The notes under the pieces are model-generated. The model worked only from the letters and a program-made list of their open reading frames with translations. It did not search any database and was not told where the DNA came from. A program made the position numbers and the translations under genes. From contig NZ_FNGI01000008.1 of assembly GCF_900102945.1 (NCBI RefSeq), positions 143,287 through 207,286 of the forward strand: a stretch of DNA of 64,000 nucleotides. The letters are read 5' to 3'. This DNA is from Modicisalibacter muralis (GTDB lineage: Bacteria; Pseudomonadota; Gammaproteobacteria; Pseudomonadales; Halomonadaceae). Numbering within the stretch: the stretch's first letter is position 1; every line of letters begins with the position of its first letter. This document shows, in pieces, positions 8,019-17,883 of the stretch.

Positions 8019-8438
8019 TTAATCGTCGTCGCGATCGGGCAGCACATAGGTCGCGGTGACGATCGCCACCGGCTCGTCGCTGCCGGCCGAAAACAGTTCG
8101 ACCTCGCCTACCGCCAGTTGACGCCCCAGCTTGACCACGCGGGCATTGGCGATCAGGTCGCGGTCACCACGCGCGCGACGCAGAAAGTGGCAGGTCAGGT
8201 CGGTGGTCACCGCCATCGGCTCGGGCCCGACCTGAGCGAGTATCGCCACGTACAGGCAGACATCCGCCAGGCCCATCATGCTGGGACCGGACACGCAGGC
8301 ACCCGGGCGCAGATGCTCATCCTCGATGGCCAGGCTCATGGTGGCGCGCATCTCGTCGACGCCTTCGATGGTACCCTGGCGATGAGGGAAGACCTCATCG
8401 AGAAAATCCTCGATGGCGGCGGCGGTCATCACGGTCAT
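8019..8438 (-). CDS. PaaI-like hotdog-fold thioesterase
   Basis: 139 residues from ATG 8438, preceded by GGGAGA; an upstream ATG at 8504 has no such site. The pattern HLRPGACVSGPSMMGLADVCLYVAI (the helix of the hotdog fold) followed by TTDLTCHFLRRARG places it in the acyl-CoA thioesterase/PaaI superfamily. It probably hydrolyses a CoA thioester in the cytoplasm; the substrate is unknown. It lies downstream of malate synthase on the same strand, beyond that gene's terminator. Confidence 0.8.
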   Translation of the reverse strand: MTVMTAAAIEDFLDEVFPHRQGTIEGVDEMRATMSLAIEDEHLRPGACVSGPSMMGLADVCLYVAILAQVGPEPMAVTTDLTCHFLRRARGDRDLIANARVVKLGRQLAVGEVELFSAGSDEPVAIVTATYVLPDRDDD

Positions 8439-8537
8439 GAACGATCTCCCAGCGGTGGCGAAGAACCCAGGCTGACAAGATAACGTAACCGACCGACAGC
8501 GCACACCATCCCATGGTGGCAGTTGGCAGGCTCCATG

Positions 8538-8574
8538 AAAAACACCCCCGACGCTGGCGCGACGAGGGTGTGGT
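8538..8574 (-). terminator. Terminator after malate synthase gene
   Basis: Read on the minus strand, ACACCC and GGGTGT form the base of a hairpin with a roughly 20-nt G/C-rich top, followed by TTTTT. It lies about 25 bp beyond the glcB stop. Confidence 0.55.
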
Positions 8575-8599
8575 TGGTAGCGCGTGACGCGTAGCTAAG

Positions 8600-10846
8600 T
8601 TAAGCCCGCTTCGCCTTGTGCACCGCACGCCAGCGATGCAGCAGCGGCTCGGTGTAGCCCGAGGGCTGCTCGCGACCCTTGAAGATCAGGTCGCTGGCGG
8701 CCTGGAAGGCGCTCGACTCATCGAGGTGCGAGGTCATCGGCACGTAGTTCGGGTCACTGGCGTTCTGCTTGTCGACCACCCCAGCCATGCGTTCCAGCGT
8801 CTCGCGCACCTGCGCCTCGTCGACGATGCCGTGGTACAGCCAGTTGGCGATGTGCTGGCTGGAGATGCGCAGCGTGGCGCGGTCTTCCATCAGCCCCACG
8901 TCGTGGATGTCGGGGACCTTGGACACGCCGACGCCGTGCTCGACCCAGCGCACCACGTAGCCGAGGATGCCCTGGCAGTTGTTGTCGAGCTCTTCCTGGA
9001 TGGCCTCACGCGGCCAGTCGGCGGCCTCGTCCACCGGCACCCTGAGCAGGTCGTCGAGCAATTGCTCGTGCAGTGCCGGGCTATCCTCGGCCTCGAGTTC
9101 GCGCTGCACGGCGGCGACGTCGACCCTGTGATAGTGCAGGGCATGCAGCACCGCGGCGGTGGGCGAGGGCACCCAGGCGGTATTGGCGCCGGCCTGGGGG
9201 TGGCCGACCTTCTGTTCGAGCATCGCCGCCATCAGGTCGGGCATCGCCCACATGCCCTTGCCGATCTGGGCGCGCCCGCGCAGGCCGCAGGCCAGGCCGA
9301 CCTGGACGTTGTTCTTCTCGTAGGCGGCGATCCACTTGGCTCCCTTCATGTCGCCCTTGCGCAGCATCGGGCCGGCCTGCATGGCGGTGTGCATCTCGTC
9401 GCCGGTGCGGTCGAGGAAGCCGGTGTTGATGAACGCCACTCTAGATGCGGCCTCATGAATGCACGCCTTGAGGTTGACCGAGGTACGCCGTTCCTCGTCC
9501 ATGATGCCCATCTTGAGGGTGTCGCGGGGCAGGCCCAGGACGTCTTCGATGCGCGCGAACAGGGTGTCGGCAAACGCCACTTCCGCCGGGCCGTGCATCT
9601 TGGGCTTGACGATATACACCGAGCCCTGACGGCTATTTTGTAGGGCGCCGCTATTATTAGCGCCCGAGGCCGCGCCATCATCAGCGCCCGCGTTGGCCTT
9701 CTTCAGGTCGTGCAGGGCCAGCAGGCTGGTGACTAGGCCGTCGAGAATGCCTTCGGGGATCTCGTCACCGTGCTCGTCGAGGATCGCCGGGGTGGTCATC
9801 AGGTGGCCGACGTTGCGCACGAACATCAGTGCGCGGCCCGGCAGGGTCAGGCTGCCGCCGTCGGGGGTAGTGTAGGCGCGATCCGGGTTGAGGCGGCGCA
9901 GCAGTGTCTTGCCACCCTTCTCGAAGCGTTCCTCGAGATCGCCTTTCATCAGGCCCAGCCAGTTGCGATATACGCCGACCTTGTCGGCGGCGTCGACGGC
10001 AGCCACCGAGTCCTCGCAGTCCATGATGGTGGAAATCGCGGCCTCGACCACCAGATCCTTGACGCCGGCGGGGTCGGTCTTGCCGATGTAGTGGTCGGCA
10101 TCGAACTGCAGCTCGAGGTGCAGACCGTGATTGACCAGCCCGATCGCCTCGGGGCTGCCGGCATCGCCGCGGTAGCCGACGAACTGGGCCGGGTTGGCGA
10201 GGCGCGTCTCGCGACCCTGGCCGTCGCCATCACCGAGGGTCACCACCAGTTGGCCGTCGTGCAGGCGGTAGTTGACCGCGTCGCGGTGCGAGCCCTCGGC
10301 CAGCGGGGCGGCCTGATCGAGCACGCCGCGGGCGTAGGCGATGACCTTCTCGCCGCGCCTGGGGTTATAGTCGCGGCCCTTGTCGGCGCCGTCGCTCTCG
10401 GGGATCGCGTCGGTGCCGTAGAGCGCGTCGTAGAGGCTGCCCCAGCGCGCGTTGGCGGCGTTGAGCGCGTAGCGCGCGTTGCTCACCGGTACCACCAGTT
10501 GCGGGCCGGCCTGCACGCTGATGGCAGCATCGACGTTGGCGGTGCTCGCCGCGACCCGCTCCGGCGCGTCGACCAGATAGCCGATCTCGCGCAGGAAGGC
10601 GCGGTAGGCGGGCATATCGGCGATGGCGCCGGGATGGGCCCGGTGCCAGGCATCGAGCTCGCCCTGCAGGCGCTGACGTTCGGCGAGCAGCTCGCGGTTG
10701 CGCGGCGCCAGGTCATGGATCAGGGCATCGGCGCCGGCCCAGAAGGCCGCGATATCGACGCCGCTGCCGGGCAGGGCCTCGTCGGTAAGGAAGCGGTCGA
10801 GTTCGGGTGCCACCTGAAGGCGGTGGCGGATGACACGCTCGGACAT
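8600..10846 (-). CDS. glcB: Malate synthase G
   Basis: 748 residues from ATG 10846, with an AGGAGG six to seven bases upstream. The frame runs on to 11161 but the ribosome-binding site and the standard N terminus ([16 protein letters not shown]) fix this start. It condenses glyoxylate and acetyl-CoA to malate. Family blocks include [14 protein letters not shown] with the acidic metal ligands, [10 protein letters not shown] and [16 protein letters not shown]. It is about 25 residues longer than usual. The excess is a Gly/Ala/Asn insert at residues about 383-403 ([16 protein letters not shown]), just before the conserved [12 protein letters not shown] block. It is transcribed from a promoter carrying an IclR-like operator. 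Confidence 0.96.
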   Translation of the reverse strand: MSERVIRHRLQVAPELDRFLTDEALPGSGVDIAAFWAGADALIHDLAPRNRELLAERQRLQGELDAWHRAHPGAIADMPAYRAFLREIGYLVDAPERVAASTANVDAAISVQAGPQLVVPVSNARYALNAANARWGSLYDALYGTDAIPESDGADKGRDYNPRRGEKVIAYARGVLDQAAPLAEGSHRDAVNYRLHDGQLVVTLGDGDGQGRETRLANPAQFVGYRGDAGSPEAIGLVNHGLHLELQFDADHYIGKTDPAGVKDLVVEAAISTIMDCEDSVAAVDAADKVGVYRNWLGLMKGDLEERFEKGGKTLLRRLNPDRAYTTPDGGSLTLPGRALMFVRNVGHLMTTPAILDEHGDEIPEGILDGLVTSLLALHDLKKANAGADDGAASGANNSGALQNSRQGSVYIVKPKMHGPAEVAFADTLFARIEDVLGLPRDTLKMGIMDEERRTSVNLKACIHEAASRVAFINTGFLDRTGDEMHTAMQAGPMLRKGDMKGAKWIAAYEKNNVQVGLACGLRGRAQIGKGMWAMPDLMAAMLEQKVGHPQAGANTAWVPSPTAAVLHALHYHRVDVAAVQRELEAEDSPALHEQLLDDLLRVPVDEAADWPREAIQEELDNNCQGILGYVVRWVEHGVGVSKVPDIHDVGLMEDRATLRISSQHIANWLYHGIVDEAQVRETLERMAGVVDKQNASDPNYVPMTSHLDESSAFQAASDLIFKGREQPSGYTEPLLHRWRAVHKAKRA
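9643..9690. repeat. 24-bp tandem repeat and inverted repeat inside glcB
   Basis: ATTATTAGCGCCCG (9653-9666) recurs as ATCATCAGCGCCCG (9677-9690), a 24-bp period that encodes two 8-residue units. GGGCGC (9643-9648) and GCGCCC (9660-9665) form an inverted repeat around the first unit. Together they make the in-frame extra segment of malate synthase. Confidence 0.6.
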
Positions 10847-10920
10847 GGGAAAAACCTCCTGGTGCGCTGTTATCGGCGGCTCACTGGCCGATAGGTAATT
10901 CGTTATGGCTGAAGCTTTTA

Positions 10921-10942
10921 TGGAAACGTCTTCCATATAATA
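10921..10942 (-). promoter_or_regulatory. glcB promoter with IclR-type operator
   Basis: The palindrome TGGAAACGTCTTCCA (10921-10935; 7-bp arms if flanks are included) has the arm sequence and spacing of the IclR box of E. coli aceBAK (TGGAAATNATTTCCA). Directly upstream, on the minus strand, lies an extended -10, TGGTATTAT (hexamer 10937-10942), so the operator would cover the transcription start. No iclR-like gene is in the window. Confidence 0.5.
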
Positions 10943-11058
10943 CCAAAAGCGACGCCGGAGTTGGGAGTCGCTCGACCAATGACTAACAGGCGCGATCACG
11001 ACTCGATGGTCGTGCTTGAAGGCAATCCGGGCTAGCATGGGGGCGACAGGAGAACTCG

Positions 11059-12051
11059 ATGACCGACTTCGCACCATTGCAGGCGCTGGGGCCATTGGCC
11101 CTGGCCAGTGAGCCGCATGCGCCGGCGCTGACCGACTATCTGAATCATTACCGGCTGACATCCTTGCTCAGCGGTAATATTGGCCTGTACGCCGGTTTTA
11201 TCGAGGCCGATGCCTTCCATCTCTGGACTCAGGTATGGACACCCGAGCAGCCGCGCGGCACGGTTTTCGTGGTGCATGGCTACTTCGATCATCTGGGCCT
11301 TTATCGGCATCTGCTCGAGCGCCTGCTGGCCCAGGGCTGGCGTGTGGTGCTGTGGGACCTGCCCGGCCATGGGCTGTCCAGCGGGCCGCGTGCGACCATC
11401 GACGATTTCAAGGAATACGGTGCCTGTCTGCAGGCGCTGCAGCGCTACCTGTGTGAGCACGACCTGGCACCACGCCCGTGGATTGGCATCGGCCAGAGTA
11501 CCGGGGCGGCGATTCTCGCCACCGATGCGCTGGGGCGCGGCACGGCGGCGCCCTGGCAGGCGCTGGTGCTGCTGGCGCCACTGGTGCGCCCCTGGGGCTG
11601 GCCGCAATCGAGTTGGCTGCATCGCCTGGCCAGCCCGTTCATTCGCTCGATTCCGCGCACCTACCGGGCCAATTCCACCGACGCCGATTTCGCCACCTTC
11701 CTGCGTGAAGACGACCCGCTGCAGCCCGACCGCCTGACCCTGACCTGGGTCGGCGCCATGCGTCGCTGGATGGCGCATCTGCTGGCCCTGCCGGCCAGCA
11801 ACCTGCGCGTGCTGATCCTGCAGGGAGAGCAGGACCTGACCGTGGACTGGCAATGGAATCTGGAAGTACTGGCGCGCAAGTTCCCCCAGGCACGCGTTCA
11901 CCGCCATCCCGAGGCGCGACATCATCTGGTCAACGAGGCCGAAGACATTCGCGAAGCGCTGTTCACCGAGTTGGACGACTTCCTGACCGACATCGAGCGC
12001 CACCCGGGCCCGACGTCTTCCGACTCACACCAGCAGCCCGCCGCGCTATGA
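11059..12051 (+). CDS. Alpha/beta-hydrolase, lysophospholipase/monoglyceride-lipase type
   Basis: 330 residues after AGGAGA. The fold signatures are in order: oxyanion region [26 protein letters not shown], nucleophile elbow G-Q-S-T-G near residue 150, and the catalytic His in [10 protein letters not shown] near residue 297. The residues around HGxxxH and LPGHGxS match the PldB/monoacylglycerol lipase group (Hydrolase_4). No signal peptide is seen. It overlaps the next gene by ATGA, so hydrolase and lipoprotein are translationally coupled. Substrate unknown, probably a lysophospholipid or monoglyceride. Confidence 0.83.
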   Translation: MTDFAPLQALGPLALASEPHAPALTDYLNHYRLTSLLSGNIGLYAGFIEADAFHLWTQVWTPEQPRGTVFVVHGYFDHLGLYRHLLERLLAQGWRVVLWDLPGHGLSSGPRATIDDFKEYGACLQALQRYLCEHDLAPRPWIGIGQSTGAAILATDALGRGTAAPWQALVLLAPLVRPWGWPQSSWLHRLASPFIRSIPRTYRANSTDADFATFLREDDPLQPDRLTLTWVGAMRRWMAHLLALPASNLRVLILQGEQDLTVDWQWNLEVLARKFPQARVHRHPEARHHLVNEAEDIREALFTELDDFLTDIERHPGPTSSDSHQQPAAL

Positions 12052-12539
12052 CTAGCCTGCGACACTGGCCAGGCTTGTTGCTGTTGATCGTGCTGATGGG
12101 CTGCGCCGGCCAGCCGGAGCGCCCCACGACCCAGCGCCAGGCGCTTTATGGCCTCGGCGAACGCGCCGCCTCGGAGAGCGTTAGCGCACCGGGCTGGCAA
12201 CGCCCGATTACCGAGATCGTGCTGCTCCTGGATCGACCCGAGATCGAGGCCTCGCTGGGCGTGGATACCGCACGCTTTCGCGAGACGCTGACGCGCGCCC
12301 TGCTGGCCCTCGAACCCGGCCCGCAGGTACTCAACTGGACCCCGGCCATGGCCGAAACCGACGTTCCCGATAACCAATGGCGACTGCACAGCCGTCTGCT
12401 GGCCGACGGCCCGATGCTCACGCTATCCGACCGCCGCCTGCTGCCCTACCGTCTGGAATTGACCCTGTATCGCCCGGGCGATACACAATCACGCTGGCAA
12501 CAGACGCTTTACGGGGCGTTCGACGCCAGCGCGTTATGA
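12048..12539 (+). CDS. Predicted lipoprotein of unknown function
   Basis: 163 residues. The start at 12048 overlaps the upstream stop (ATGA). A lipoprotein signal peptide is clear: RHWPGLLLLIVLMGC with the lipobox L-M-G-C and Cys near position 20. The mature part has no recognised domain; it contains ITEIVLLLDRPEIEASLGVD and WRLHSRLLADGPMLTLSDRR and is likely a compact alpha/beta domain. Residue +2 after Cys is Ala, so outer-membrane sorting is more likely than inner-membrane retention by the E. coli rule. Coupling to the hydrolase gene suggests a shared envelope task, which is an inference. Confidence 0.75.
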   Translation: MTSLRHWPGLLLLIVLMGCAGQPERPTTQRQALYGLGERAASESVSAPGWQRPITEIVLLLDRPEIEASLGVDTARFRETLTRALLALEPGPQVLNWTPAMAETDVPDNQWRLHSRLLADGPMLTLSDRRLLPYRLELTLYRPGDTQSRWQQTLYGAFDASAL

Positions 12540-12617
12540 CCCCTGTTAAAGCGCTCTTTGTCACGCCCGATTGGTGACGTCACAATGGTTGTCTCACGAT
12601 GTCAGCGAGAAGCCACC

Positions 12618-13718
12618 ATGCCACGCCATGCCCGCCATCTGTACCGTGATGGACCCAACAACCCCTTCCCCGGCCTGAAGGCGCTGGAGCGACGCCTGGG
12701 ACGCGAAATCCCCTATAACATGGGCTCCAACGAAGGCCTCGACATGCCGCACAAGGCGCTGGCGGCACGTTTCGGCGACAACCTGGCCACGCAGGCCCGC
12801 CGTTATGGAGACGCCGAGGCGATGGGCGTACGCCAGCGTCTGTCGCGCTCCCTCGGCACGCCGCTCGAAGCGCTGCTCGTCGATGCCGGTGCCGACAGCC
12901 TGATCGCGCTTACGCTGCGCGCGAGCTGCGATACCGATAGCACGGTGATCGCCAGCGCCGGCACCTACCCAACCTTCGCTTACTTCGCCGCCGGCCAGGG
13001 CTGCACGCTGCATGAAGTCGCCTATCGCGACCGGCCCGGCTGCCTGGCGCCCGACCTTGCCGCGCTGGCCCGCGCGGCCCATGAGCACCAGGCGCGACTG
13101 GTCTATCTGGCCAATCCCGACAACCCCGGTGGGCACCTGCATGACGATGCGGCCGTTCTCGCCCTGCGCCGCGACCTGCCCGATGATTGCACGCTACTGC
13201 TCGACGAGGCCTACCATGACTTTCGCGCCGATGCCGAAGCGCCAGGCGCCGGCGACGTCTGGCCTGGCGTGATCCGCCTGCGCACCTTCTCCAAGGCACA
13301 CGGCCTGGCCGGGTTGCGCATCGGCTACGCCATCGCGGAACCCGAGGTTCTCGCTGTCATGCACAAGGTGAGGATTCACTACGCGGTATCGTCGTTGTCG
13401 CTGGCCGCCGCCGAAACGCTGCTCGACCATCCCGACGAGACCCACGCGCATGTGCGCGACGTTATCCGGCGCCGCGGGCGACTGACGGCCTGGCTGCGCG
13501 AGTTGGGCGCCGACGTGCCCGACAGCGCCACCAATTTCATCGGCGTGCGCCTGCCCAACGCCGAGCTTGCCGCGCGCGTGCATCGCGAACTGCTCGATGC
13601 CGGCAGCCTGATCCATCGCCCGTCGCACCCGGCGCTGGGTCATGTGCTGCGCATCAGTACCGTGGCCGAAGCGCTGGTGCCCGGTCGGTTGGCTGCGCTG
13701 GAGCGCGCGCTGGGCTGA
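12618..13718 (+). CDS. PLP-dependent class I/II aminotransferase, HisC-like
   Basis: 366 residues from ATG 12618 (GAGAAG upstream); the frame opens earlier at 12558 but the aligned N terminus begins here. The fold-type I aminotransferase features are present: LVDAGADSLIALTLRA, NPDNPGG in the cofactor pocket, LLDEAYHDF, and the Schiff-base Lys in RTFSKAHGLAGLRIGYA. The closest well-known relative is histidinol-phosphate aminotransferase, but the N-terminal NNPFPGLKALERRLGREIPYNMGSNE suggests a distinct subfamily. There is no his gene nearby, so its amino donor or acceptor is unknown. Confidence 0.85.
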   Translation: MPRHARHLYRDGPNNPFPGLKALERRLGREIPYNMGSNEGLDMPHKALAARFGDNLATQARRYGDAEAMGVRQRLSRSLGTPLEALLVDAGADSLIALTLRASCDTDSTVIASAGTYPTFAYFAAGQGCTLHEVAYRDRPGCLAPDLAALARAAHEHQARLVYLANPDNPGGHLHDDAAVLALRRDLPDDCTLLLDEAYHDFRADAEAPGAGDVWPGVIRLRTFSKAHGLAGLRIGYAIAEPEVLAVMHKVRIHYAVSSLSLAAAETLLDHPDETHAHVRDVIRRRGRLTAWLRELGADVPDSATNFIGVRLPNAELAARVHRELLDAGSLIHRPSHPALGHVLRISTVAEALVPGRLAALERALG

Positions 13719-13735
13719 GCCAAACGCCGGCGCTT

Positions 13736-15163
13736 TTAACCGCTCTTCGTATCGGCTGCCAATGCATCGGGAAATCGTGGCGGAACCGCCTCCATGTAGG
13801 CTCGGCTGGCACGCAATACGGTACGGTCGTTGAAGCGCGCGCCGACCAGTTGAAAGCCGATCGGCAGGCCCTCGTCGCTGAAGCCGCAGGGTATTGATGC
13901 CGCCGGCTGGCGGGTCAGGTTGAAGGGGTAGCTGAACGGCGTCCAATCCATCCAGTCGTGCATGCCACTGCCCTCGGGCACCTCGAGGCCAGCGGTAAAC
14001 GGCAACACCGCGACGCTGGGCATCAGAAACAGGTCGATGTCGTCACGAAAGCGCGCCTCGAAGCGCGAGGTCAGAGTCGCGCGGGCTTCCTCAGCCGCGA
14101 GCACGTCATTGACGCTGTACTCCTCGCCACGCCAGGCATTTTCCAGCAACCCGTCGCTGATCAGGTGGCGCTGGGCCTCGGTCATCTGATAGCAAAGCCG
14201 CCAGGTGGTGGTGAACCACAGCACCTTGAAGGCCTCGCCGGCCTCGTGCAGGTCGAGGTCGCTGGGTACCACCTCGGCGCCCAGTTCGGTGAGGGTTTGC
14301 GCGGCACGCTCGACCGCCGCGGTGATTTGCGGGTCCACCCCGACACGCCGCGCCTTGGTGATCAGGCCGATGCGCAGCCCCTTGAGACTTTGCGTGGTCG
14401 TTTCGCCCCAGTCCGCCGGAGAGGCATCGATCGCGTAGCTGTCGTGAGAATCGTAGCGGCCGATGCAGTTGAGCATGCGCACCGCATCGTCGACGTTGCG
14501 GGTAATCGGGCCGATATGCGACATCGATGGCAACGAGCAGGGCGGCCATTGCGGCACCAGGCCGAAGGTCGACTTGAAACCGAAGGTGCCGGTGAACGAC
14601 GCCGGAATGCGGATCGAGCCGCCGGAGTCGCCGCCTTGGTGCAGCACGCCCAGATTCAGCGCGCAGGCTGCTGCGGCGCCGCCCGACGAGCCACCAGGAG
14701 TGAGTCGCGTGTCCCAAGGATTGTAGGTAACGCCGGTCAGCGGGCTATCGGTGACGCCCTTCCAACCGTACTCGGGGGTGGTGGTCTTGCCGAGAATGAC
14801 GGCGCCCCCCGCGCGCATCATCCGTGCCGGCGGCGCATCCCAGGTACGCGGCGCGGGATCGGAAATCAGCGTGCCCTCGCGCGCCGGCATGCCACGCACC
14901 TGGGTGAGATCCTTCATCGTCACCGGCAGCCCATCCACCGGCCCCAGCGGCTCGCCACGCTGCCAGCGCGCCTCGGCCGCGTGGGCGGCGGACAAGGCGC
15001 CCTCGCGATCCACATGGCAGAAAGCATTGATGCGCGGGTTGTCGCGGTCGATGCGCGCCAGGGCATCGCCGACCGCCTCCACCGGCGACAGCCGGCGCTG
15101 GCGATAGGCGTCGATCAGCGCGGCAGCACTCATATTGGCGAGTTCGGTATCCGTGGACTTCAT
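13736..15163 (-). CDS. Amidase (amidase-signature family)
   Basis: 475 residues, start at 15163 after AAGGAGG. The Ser-cisSer-Lys triad can be placed: Lys in VILGKTTTPEYGWKG, the first Ser in PGGSSGGAAAA, and the nucleophile in QGGDSGGSIRIPASF. The family hydrolyses amides to acid and ammonia, or, in GatA, glutamine; no GatB/C is near and the protein is monocistronic, so a stand-alone amidase is likely. No signal peptide. Substrate unknown. It converges with the aminotransferase gene. Confidence 0.9.
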   Translation of the reverse strand: MKSTDTELANMSAAALIDAYRQRRLSPVEAVGDALARIDRDNPRINAFCHVDREGALSAAHAAEARWQRGEPLGPVDGLPVTMKDLTQVRGMPAREGTLISDPAPRTWDAPPARMMRAGGAVILGKTTTPEYGWKGVTDSPLTGVTYNPWDTRLTPGGSSGGAAAACALNLGVLHQGGDSGGSIRIPASFTGTFGFKSTFGLVPQWPPCSLPSMSHIGPITRNVDDAVRMLNCIGRYDSHDSYAIDASPADWGETTTQSLKGLRIGLITKARRVGVDPQITAAVERAAQTLTELGAEVVPSDLDLHEAGEAFKVLWFTTTWRLCYQMTEAQRHLISDGLLENAWRGEEYSVNDVLAAEEARATLTSRFEARFRDDIDLFLMPSVAVLPFTAGLEVPEGSGMHDWMDWTPFSYPFNLTRQPAASIPCGFSDEGLPIGFQLVGARFNDRTVLRASRAYMEAVPPRFPDALAADTKSG

Positions 15164-15230
15164 CGGGCCTCCTTGCGACTCAGGGCTGGTGTGATGGCGG
15201 GGCAGGTCTCCCTCTCAGTGTAAGACGCTA

Positions 15231-16763
15231 TTATCCGGCAACGGCCCGGGGCTTTTCGTTCCCGCCGCGTAGCCGATCGAGCTGGCGATAACCGATGGCT
15301 TCCATCAGTTGCGCACGCACCGGGCGCCGCTCACCGGCCAGATCGGCCAGGGTCAGCGCCACTCTGAGTACGCGGTGGTAGGCACGCGCCGAGAGCTTGA
15401 GTCGGGTCAGCACACCGGCCAGCCAGGCGCGTTCATCGCCGCTCAACGCACAGGCGGCTTCGAGTTCGCGCCCCGGCAAGCGTGCATTGAGCGCGCCACG
15501 CGCCTGTTGGCGGCGGCGCGCCGCCAGCACACGCTCGCGCACCGCCGCCGAGCTTTCGCCGATGGTTGGCGAAGTCAGCTGATCGGGCGGTATCGCCGGG
15601 ACTTCGACCTGCAGATCGATGCGGTCGAGCAGCGGCCCGGAGAGCCGCGACTGGTAGCGCTGTATCTGCGCCTGGGTGCAGATACACGTTTGGCGAGGAT
15701 CGCCGAGATGCCCGCACGGGCAAGGATTCATCGCCGCGACCAATTGAAAACTCGCCGGGAAACAGCGCTGGTGGCTAGCCCGTGCAATGTGAATGCGCCC
15801 ACTCTCCAGCGGCTCGCGTAACACTTCGAGCACGCTGCGGTCGAACTGCGGCAGCTCGTCGAGAAACAGCACGCCATGGTGGGCCAACGAGATTTCGCCG
15901 GGGCGCGGCTTCGAGCCACCGCCGACCAGCGCGACGCCACTGGCAGTGTGATGCGGCGAGCGAAAAGGCCGCTCGCCCCAGCGTTCGAGCAACCCCAGGC
16001 CGCTGACCGAACGAATCGCCGCGACTTCCAGCGCTTCGTCGTGGGAAAGCGCCGGCAGAATGCCCGGCAAGCGGCTGGCGAGCATGGTCTTGCCGGTTCC
16101 CGGTGGCCCGGCGAACAGCAGGTTGTGACCACCGGCGGCGGCCACTTCGAGCGCGCGCCGCGCCTGATGTTGGCCACGCACATCGGCCAGATCGGCGCTC
16201 GGCAGGCTGGGCAGCGCCGGCTTGTTCAGCCGATGCGGGGCGATGCTGTCGCGCCCGAGCAGGTGAGCGACGACCTGCGATAGATGTTCGGCGGGCAGCA
16301 CGCTCAACTCACCCGCCAGTGCCGCCTCGTCGGCATTGCCCGCCGGCAGCAACAGGCGATGCCCGGCAGCCTGGGCCGCCAGCGCCACCGGCAAGGCGCC
16401 GTTGATCGGCCGCAAGCGACCATCCAGCGCCAGCTCGCCGAGGCATTCGAGCCCTTCGACCGCCGCGAGTGGTACCTGCTCGGAGGCGACCAGGATGCCC
16501 AGCGCGATGGGCAAATCGAAGCGACCGCCCTCCTTGGGCAGATCGGCCGGCGCCAGATTGACGGTAATGCGCCGCGTGGTGGGGAATTCGAAGCCGGCAT
16601 TGAGCAGCGCGCTACGCACCCGCTCGCGGCTCTCGCGCACCGCCGTTTCCGGCAGGCCGACCAGGGTCAACCCCGGCAGGCCATTGGAAAGATGTACCTC
16701 GACCAGCACTTCCGGTGCTTCCAGGCCCAACCCTGCGCGGGTGGTAATGATGGCTAGCGCCAT
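15231..16763 (-). CDS. comM: YifB/ComM family Mg-chelatase-like AAA+ ATPase
   Basis: 510 residues from ATG 16763 (GAAGGA upstream), two codons inside the longest frame. An N-terminal ChlI domain (IITTRAGLGLEAPEVLVEVH, NLAPADLPKEGGRFDLP) precedes an AAA+ module. The module carries Walker A GPPGTGKTMLASRLPG, Walker B GVLFLDELPQF and a Cys-rich insert (MNPCPCGHLGDPRQTCICT) that may bind zinc. ComM is a hexameric helicase that promotes branch migration when foreign DNA recombines into the chromosome during transformation. Transcribed after ubiK in the same direction, 87 bp apart. Confidence 0.92.
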   Translation of the reverse strand: MALAIITTRAGLGLEAPEVLVEVHLSNGLPGLTLVGLPETAVRESRERVRSALLNAGFEFPTTRRITVNLAPADLPKEGGRFDLPIALGILVASEQVPLAAVEGLECLGELALDGRLRPINGALPVALAAQAAGHRLLLPAGNADEAALAGELSVLPAEHLSQVVAHLLGRDSIAPHRLNKPALPSLPSADLADVRGQHQARRALEVAAAGGHNLLFAGPPGTGKTMLASRLPGILPALSHDEALEVAAIRSVSGLGLLERWGERPFRSPHHTASGVALVGGGSKPRPGEISLAHHGVLFLDELPQFDRSVLEVLREPLESGRIHIARASHQRCFPASFQLVAAMNPCPCGHLGDPRQTCICTQAQIQRYQSRLSGPLLDRIDLQVEVPAIPPDQLTSPTIGESSAAVRERVLAARRRQQARGALNARLPGRELEAACALSGDERAWLAGVLTRLKLSARAYHRVLRVALTLADLAGERRPVRAQLMEAIGYRQLDRLRGGNEKPRAVAG

Positions 16764-16850
16764 GACCATTCCTTCGCCTGGCCCGGTCAGCCGATCGCTG
16801 CCGAGCCGTTATGATTGTCGGTCGCCGACGCGCTGCGTCAACGAAAGCGT

Positions 16851-17270
16851 TTAGCGTGCCTTGCGGTCGGCTGGCTTGGCGCGCTGAGTCTTCTTATCGG
16901 CCGCCGTGTCGTCGGCGGACGTGTTATCGGTAGAGGCATCGCCGGGCGGCTTTTTTGCGTGGCTGTCTTCCGGTGGTGCCGCGGTATCGGCGGCAACCAC
17001 TTCGGGCGGTAACGACGGCGACACCTCGTCGTCAAGCGCGGCCTCGAGCGCCGCGACCTGTTTCTCAAGGGCCTCGACCCGCGTGCGAGTACGCTGCAGC
17101 ACGTCCATTAGGATGTCGAAATCCTCGCGCGAGACCAGCTCCATGCGATCGAAGGCGCCACGCATCACGTTGTGCACGCTGCGCTGGATCTCCTCGGGCG
17201 CATGCGAAGCATCCTGTAGCCGTTCGCCCAACTGCCGAGCCAGCCGGCCGATCCTGTCATTGCTCGCCAT
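16851..17270 (-). CDS. ubiK: Ubiquinone biosynthesis accessory factor UbiK (BMFP domain) with extended tail
   Basis: 139 residues from ATG 17270 after AAAGGAG. The first 85 residues are the YqiC/UbiK fold: an amphipathic N-terminal helix (RIGRLARQLGERLQDA), LVSREDFDILMDVLQRTR, and a coiled-coil segment (RVEALEKQVAALEAAL) that trimerises. UbiK links the soluble Ubi complex to the membrane under aerobic conditions. The remaining 50 residues are a disordered, charged tail rich in Asp, Lys, Ala and Thr, longer than in the E. coli protein. Such acidic/charged tails are frequent in halophiles. Confidence 0.88.
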   Translation of the reverse strand: MASNDRIGRLARQLGERLQDASHAPEEIQRSVHNVMRGAFDRMELVSREDFDILMDVLQRTRTRVEALEKQVAALEAALDDEVSPSLPPEVVAADTAAPPEDSHAKKPPGDASTDNTSADDTAADKKTQRAKPADRKAR

Positions 17271-17463
17271 CGATGTGCTCCTTTCACGTGGGATGACCAC
17301 AGCATACGCAAGGACGCCGGCCAGCGCATGCGCCAGCCTGGCGCATGACCACGCCCTCTCGGCACCAAGTTAGTGCGCCGCCGCCTGACGACACGCTTTC
17401 GTGATGACCGAATATCCACCATCGTCTCCTTAACGCTCTGAATCGACAATACAAATCCCGACA

Positions 17464-17478
17464 TGGCACGCCATGCGC
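17464..17478 (+). promoter_or_regulatory. Sigma-54-like promoter of glnK-amtB
   Basis: TGGCAC at 17464-17469 with GC at 17477-17478 gives the exact -24/-12 spacing (TGGCAC-N7-GC), though the TT of the -12 box is GC here. It lies about 40 bp before glnK, as expected for an NtrC-activated nitrogen operon. Confidence 0.5.
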
Positions 17479-17506
17479 TTTGCAAGGGCAAGGCGTACGC
17501 CAATAA

Positions 17507-17857
<351 letters not shown>

Positions 17858-17883
17858 TACGCGGGACTCAGGAGACAATAACG

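Noticed and set aside
9770..10894. 374-codon open frame antisense to malate synthase
   Set aside because: Shadow of glcB; composition rich in Ala, Val, Gly, Arg and His without any family motif.
13958..15223. 421-codon open frame antisense to the amidase gene
   Set aside because: Shadow frame; Arg/His-rich with no domain, while the opposite frame has the full amidase triad.
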